NCBI GenBank assembly: GCA_937952445.1 | Contig: CALGAA010000195.1 | Span: 1-9,799, forward strand | DNA: 9,799 nucleotides | Reading direction: 5' to 3' | From: an uncultured Bacteroidota bacterium | Lineage (GTDB): Bacteria > Bacteroidota > Bacteroidia > Chitinophagales > Saprospiraceae | In this document: one piece after another, positions 6,545 to 9,799 of the stretch | How the letters are laid out: each line of letters opens with the position of its first letter | Numbering within the stretch: the stretch's first letter is position 1 | Made by a program: the position numbers and the translations under genes | Notes under the pieces: model-generated | The model's database searches: none | The model's input: only the letters and a program-made list of their open reading frames with translations | Told to the model about the DNA's origin: nothing

Positions 6545-7478
6545 TGGATTTATTTAATATGGGAGTCAAGGTATAGCCTGCCTTTTGCAATAGATGAATC
6601 ACACCTGACTCCCCGGGAAGGTGAGCTGCTCCCACTGCAATAAAACTTGGTGTTTGCCGGATGATTTCCTCGATTTTGGGTAGCCAGGCTATATTTCGGT
6701 TCTCCAATAAGATCCGACTAAAATTGGTAAAACCAGGATCAGAGCTTTTGATCTCCTCCAGAATTGAATTGAGGTTCTGATCTACGTATGTTTTATACAA
6801 TTCATCCATGCTACTTTCCTCACCCGATTCCTCACGGGCCATATTCTGCTCGATGGCATCCACCAACAGATCGGCCTGATCCTCGTAGGATATGGAATCA
6901 AAAAGCGATAATTGAAAATCAAGCGTCTCGAGTCCCAAAATGGGTTTTTGAACCTCTTTGGCCATCGCGGTAATTTCCATTTCGTAAGATTTGATGTTAT
7001 CCTGCATCAGACTGCTCATATCCACATCAACTAATATGTACAGAAAAAAAGGCTTGACATTATTAAAGAGCATCACCGGCAAGCCCATTTGAGAAAAATA
7101 CTGATCAATTGTATTGTACTCTTCCTCGGTGGTTAAATCTTCGAGGCTTTGGCCATCAGGCAACATAATTTTGGGAAGTATAGACATCATTTCCGATGGA
7201 TCCATGCCGAGTTCATTGGTTTCCAAAACCACCTGGGACGTACTTTCAAAGGCCTCGCGAAACTCATCAGGCCAAAAATACAAGTGTTCCGGAATAATAT
7301 GGATCGTTCCCAGGAGATAAGAGGGTGCACTCAAATCTTTGGAATCGATGCGCCACAATATGGTATTGGGTAATTCATCCTGATAGGGAGTGTTCGCTTG
7401 TTTTGAGCTCCCGCATCCCCACATCCACAGCAGGCTCAATAATATCAACCATGTACCAAACCTGGTGTGGTTACTCAT
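6531..7478 (-). CDS. TraB/GumN family lipoprotein (TIKI-like putative metalloprotease)
   Basis: A 315-residue protein of the TraB/PrgY/GumN superfamily, which includes the animal TIKI proteases. The N-terminus is a hydrophobic signal followed by GCGSS with a candidate lipidated C22; the lipobox is imperfect (M-W-G-C). Family motifs are YLLGTIH (54-60, first GxxH), VVLETNE (83-89), GLETLDFQL (182-190), a basic/aromatic segment at ENRNIAWLPKIEEII (259-273) and VGAAH (282-286, second GxxH) followed by LPGESGVIHLLQKAGY. These positions support an intact metal site. Function in bacteria is poorly known. It starts inside the TetR gene's last codons (8-base overlap) and overlaps the next gene by 14 bases. 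Confidence 0.92.
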   Translation of the reverse strand: MSNHTRFGTWLILLSLLWMWGCGSSKQANTPYQDELPNTILWRIDSKDLSAPSYLLGTIHIIPEHLYFWPDEFREAFESTSQVVLETNELGMDPSEMMSILPKIMLPDGQSLEDLTTEEEYNTIDQYFSQMGLPVMLFNNVKPFFLYILVDVDMSSLMQDNIKSYEMEITAMAKEVQKPILGLETLDFQLSLFDSISYEDQADLLVDAIEQNMAREESGEESSMDELYKTYVDQNLNSILEEIKSSDPGFTNFSRILLENRNIAWLPKIEEIIRQTPSFIAVGAAHLPGESGVIHLLQKAGYTLTPILNKSNGTD

Positions 7479-8133
7479 CGTAGAAGGTTTTTCGTATTAA
7501 TTCAACAATATAATTTTTCCATTCCCGAATGTCGATTTGATACATCGTCATCCGGTTGTTTTGGGCCGCTGCGGACTTGAGTTGATTGAACCCCACCACC
7601 AGGCTCCACAATGTCATATAGAGGAGGTTGGGTGAACGTTTGTTGTGAATAGATCCATCCTTTTGTCCACGGGCGATTTCCTCCTGAAATATGGTGATTG
7701 GAATGTTGTGTATGTCTTTGATTTTGCGGAAATAAATACTGTTTTTCATAGCATCCGACAATTGGTTGTTTTTCTGATTGGACGAACGAACCAGACTGGT
7801 ATAGTTGTTCAACAATTCCAGGTAAAATGGATGCCTTTCCAGAAAATCGATATATGCTTCGGCCAAAACCATGGTAGAATCCAGACCATTCTTTCCCTGA
7901 TTATCCCGAAGTACGTTATAAAACATATCGTTCATCGTCCTCATCGCCTGGAAAGTCAAAGCCATATACAAGTTTTCCTTGCTGTTAAAATAAAAGTATA
8001 CCAGCCCCTTACTGATCCCAATATTGTCAGCAATGTTTTCCATTTTGGTGTTTTCATACCCCATCAGGGAAAACATTTGTTCCGCTGAATCCAAAATAGA
8101 TTGCTCTTTTTCCTCCCTTTTGCTTTTTGACAT
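7471..8133 (-). CDS. TetR/AcrR family transcriptional regulator
   Basis: A 220-residue regulator with the TetR N-terminal DNA-binding domain: ILDSAEQMFSLMGYENTKMENIADNIGISKGLVYFYFNSKENLYMAL-type layout over residues 13-59, with the helix-turn-helix at about 33-52 and the YFYFNSKENLY signature at 46-56. The C-terminal ligand-binding and dimerisation domain (60-220) has no recognisable ligand signature. The ATG follows a 41-base gap after lpxB and lacks a Shine-Dalgarno sequence. Its last 8 bases overlap the TraB/GumN gene, suggesting it regulates its own operon, although it may act elsewhere. Confidence 0.95.
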   Translation of the reverse strand: MSKSKREEKEQSILDSAEQMFSLMGYENTKMENIADNIGISKGLVYFYFNSKENLYMALTFQAMRTMNDMFYNVLRDNQGKNGLDSTMVLAEAYIDFLERHPFYLELLNNYTSLVRSSNQKNNQLSDAMKNSIYFRKIKDIHNIPITIFQEEIARGQKDGSIHNKRSPNLLYMTLWSLVVGFNQLKSAAAQNNRMTMYQIDIREWKNYIVELIRKTFYDE

Positions 8134-8174
8134 TTTCTGTGTGGATTAAGCCAGACGTAAAGTTAGAAATTTAT

Positions 8175-9368
8175 TTAACTATCGAAATTTCGCAATATTA
8201 TTTTTGCTGTTTTTTCCGCCGCTCCGCCCACGCCGAGTTTTTGTTCCAAAAGGTTGTACTGATGCCTGATCCGATCGCGGTAATTCTCGTCTTCCAATCT
8301 CGCAATTTCGTTTTGAATGTTCTCCGGATTGAGCTCGTCCTGGATCAATTCTTTTACCACTTCTTCGTTCATCACCAAATTCACCAGGGAAATATAGGGG
8401 ACTTTTATCAACCGTCGGGCAATTCTGTAACTGAGATTACTGCCTTTGAAGCAGACCATTTGCGGCACCTTAAACAGGGCTGTTTCCAACGTCGCTGTTC
8501 CCGACGCCACGCACGCCATGTACGCTTTACTCAACAATCGGTAGGCGCTTTCTTCGTATGCTACCCTACCCGAAAATGCGCCCCTTCCCTCCACTATTTT
8601 ATGATAAAGGTCCAAGGGAATATGCGGGGACTTTCCAATGACGATTTGGTAATTATCGAGGCCTTCTACAGCATCCAGCAGAACGGGAAGAATTTTCTGG
8701 ACTTCCTGTTGCCGGCTCCCCGGCAGCAGAGCCAATACTCGATCGGGTACGCCTTCTGTCGGTATTTCGACATTGGCCAGGTGACGGGTTTGAAATGACG
8801 AGCCCGATTTTACGCCGTGATCGGTCTTGTACTGCCGGATAATATCGACGAGGGGGTGTCCGACATAATTCACTTCATATCCAAATCGTGCAAAAAAAGG
8901 CTGCTCAAAAGGAAGTATGCTAAACAATTCATCGATGTCGCGACGAAGTTTTAGAGCCCGCTTTTCTTTCCAGGCCCAGGCCTGGGGGGCTATGTAGTAA
9001 AAATTAGTATATCCACGCTTCCGGGCCCATTTGGCCATCCGCATGTTGAAACCGGGGAAATCGATGTAGACGATCGCATCGGGATGCCAACGGCGGATGG
9101 CTTTTTTCGCAAGTCTAAAATTGGACAAAATCGTAGGCAGGTGCTGAACTATTTCACCAAATCCCATAAAAGACAGTTGATCAATCGTTTGATCCAGTTC
9201 CACACCAGCCGATTCCATTTTTGGCCCTCCAAAACCGCGAAACCGAAGATCAGGATCCAGTCGTTTCATGGCTTCCACGAGATGCGCACCATGCAAATCA
9301 CCAGACGGTTCTCCAGCTATGAGATATACTTTCTTCAAAGGAGAAAATTTAGAAAGTAAATAATCCAT
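8175..9368 (-). CDS. lpxB: Lipid-A-disaccharide synthase
   Basis: A GT19 glycosyltransferase that joins UDP-2,3-diacylglucosamine and lipid X (2,3-diacylglucosamine 1-phosphate) into the lipid A disaccharide at the inner face of the cytoplasmic membrane, which implies an outer membrane. The frame from the ATG is 397 residues. Motifs are IAGEPSGDLHG (17-27), FMGFGEIVQHLP (67-78), YIDFPGFNMR (101-110), YYIAPQAWAWKEKR (124-137), ILPFE (151-155), YVGHPLVD (168-175), LLPGSRQQEV (214-223), ASGTATLETAL (288-298) and LGVGGAAEKTA near the end. A somewhat long linker at about 182-208 precedes the second half. The ATG overlaps the upstream gene by 34 bases. A TTG at 9338 would instead give MKKVYLIAGE, the usual compact start, in a 4-base TTGA overlap with the upstream stop. 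The start is unresolved. Confidence 0.96.
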   Translation of the reverse strand: MDYLLSKFSPLKKVYLIAGEPSGDLHGAHLVEAMKRLDPDLRFRGFGGPKMESAGVELDQTIDQLSFMGFGEIVQHLPTILSNFRLAKKAIRRWHPDAIVYIDFPGFNMRMAKWARKRGYTNFYYIAPQAWAWKEKRALKLRRDIDELFSILPFEQPFFARFGYEVNYVGHPLVDIIRQYKTDHGVKSGSSFQTRHLANVEIPTEGVPDRVLALLPGSRQQEVQKILPVLLDAVEGLDNYQIVIGKSPHIPLDLYHKIVEGRGAFSGRVAYEESAYRLLSKAYMACVASGTATLETALFKVPQMVCFKGSNLSYRIARRLIKVPYISLVNLVMNEEVVKELIQDELNPENIQNEIARLEDENYRDRIRHQYNLLEQKLGVGGAAEKTAKIILRNFDS

Positions 9369-9640
9369 CCTATGATAAAGACAAATGTGGGTATGATAAC
9401 CCCTCTCACAGCCTGGTGGGCGTGGCGATTTTGGAAATACTTCACCAGGATGACATTGGCTCCAATGCCAACCAACGAAAGCGTCCGTATTCTAAAATCC
9501 GGGGAAAACCCCTCATCGGAAATAATCCCCAGCTCGCTGAGTTCTGCAAAAATGACGTACAAAATGAGAAAGGTTATGATAGGCACTATTGTTCCGGTCA
9601 CTACACCATATACCACCTTATCATACCGCCTATTTATCAT
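9335..9640 (-). CDS. Small three-helix membrane protein between surE and lpxB
   Basis: A 101-residue protein with three predicted membrane helices at about residues 9-32, 52-68 and 80-99. Between the first and second is an acidic/polar segment (ELSELGIISDEGFSPDF); the turn between the second and third is basic (KYFQNRHAHQAVRG). I recognise no domain and give no function. Its ATG lies inside the end of surE (11-base overlap) and its TGA overlaps the possible TTG start of lpxB, so it is almost certainly translated as part of this operon. A small membrane protein between surE and lpxB is, to my recollection, a recurring arrangement in Bacteroidota, which argues that it is a real gene. A role near lipid A synthesis is only inference from position. 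Confidence 0.82.
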   Translation of the reverse strand: MINRRYDKVVYGVVTGTIVPIITFLILYVIFAELSELGIISDEGFSPDFRIRTLSLVGIGANVILVKYFQNRHAHQAVRGVIIPTFVFIIGWIIYFLNFLL

Positions 9641-9799
9641 CCACCAGATCGTTTAGTTTTTCCAAAGCCGTATAATCCGTCAAATCAAATTGGCTCGGTA
9701 CGACGGACACATACCCTTCTTCCAGGGCATGTAAGTCGGTATCCGATCCGCTATCCAGATTGATTAGTTCTCCAGCCATCCAATAATATTTCATTCCCC
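9630..9799 (-). CDS. surE: 5'/3'-nucleotidase SurE, C-terminal part (cut by window edge)
   Basis: The last 55 codons are present and end in TAG at 9632-9630; the rest lies beyond the window. The readable C-terminus has YYWMAGELINLD, then TDLHALEEGYVSVVP and SQFDLTDY, which match the end of SurE family proteins. There the usual wording is YYWLxGE, xDTDxxALxxGYVSxxPLxxDLT. SurE is a metal-dependent phosphatase acting on nucleoside monophosphates. The N-terminal catalytic aspartates cannot be checked here. It overlaps the next gene by 11 bases. Confidence 0.9.
   Translation of the reverse strand, partial: GMKYYWMAGELINLDSGSDTDLHALEEGYVSVVPSQFDLTDYTALEKLNDLVDDK

Noticed and set aside
8162..8179. 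Semi-palindromic GTTA...TAAC sequence just upstream of the TetR gene, possible operator
   Set aside because: Only 6 of 9 positions are symmetric, the stretch is AT-rich and it overlaps the lpxB stop codon; this is not distinguishable from chance.
8127..8798. A 223-codon open frame on the plus strand
   Set aside because: It lies antisense to the 3' half of lpxB, whose motifs are fully conserved on the other strand; the product is low in family-like features.

Overview
This window looks like an ordinary chromosomal stretch of a Bacteroidota bacterium, possibly of the Saprospiraceae type (the genus is inference). Four things point that way. The gene families are typical. surE, a small membrane protein gene and lpxB sit in tight order. 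There are no Shine-Dalgarno sequences before most starts. A TAnnTTTG-type promoter lies in front of prs. Base composition is moderate, with AT-rich intergenic gaps. All well-supported genes lie on the minus strand, so transcription runs from high to low coordinates; the long plus-strand frames are antisense shadows.

In transcription order, positions 9799 to 8175 hold the 3' end of surE, a 101-residue three-helix membrane protein and lpxB (lipid A synthesis), all overlapping. After a 41-base gap comes a run from 8133 to 6032 of a TetR-family regulator, a TraB/GumN-family lipoprotein and a gamma-carbonic-anhydrase-like hexapeptide protein, overlapping by 8 and 14 bases. prs (PRPP synthase, 5958 to 5023) follows with its own promoter candidate. 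About 500 bases (5022 to 4526) then contain no convincing gene but do contain tandem-repeat blocks.

Next comes an exported TIM-barrel sugar isomerase-like protein (4525 to 3554), whose stop overlaps by one base the likely start of a PLP-dependent ACC deaminase/D-cysteine desulfhydrase-like enzyme. Last is a lemA-DUF2207 pair (2519 to 108), a common bacterial membrane-protein couple with a glycine-rich tail on the DUF2207 partner.

I found no mobile element, CRISPR array, RNA gene, toxin-antitoxin pair or evident defence system. The most interesting points are small in scale. Two near-identical blocks of four heptamers lie directly behind the stop codons of two unrelated genes. The PLP enzyme gene has TAATC where TAATG would be expected, so its conserved N-terminus has no standard start codon. 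A similar non-ATG coupling, TTGA, may start lpxB. The window gives little support for a previously undescribed system.
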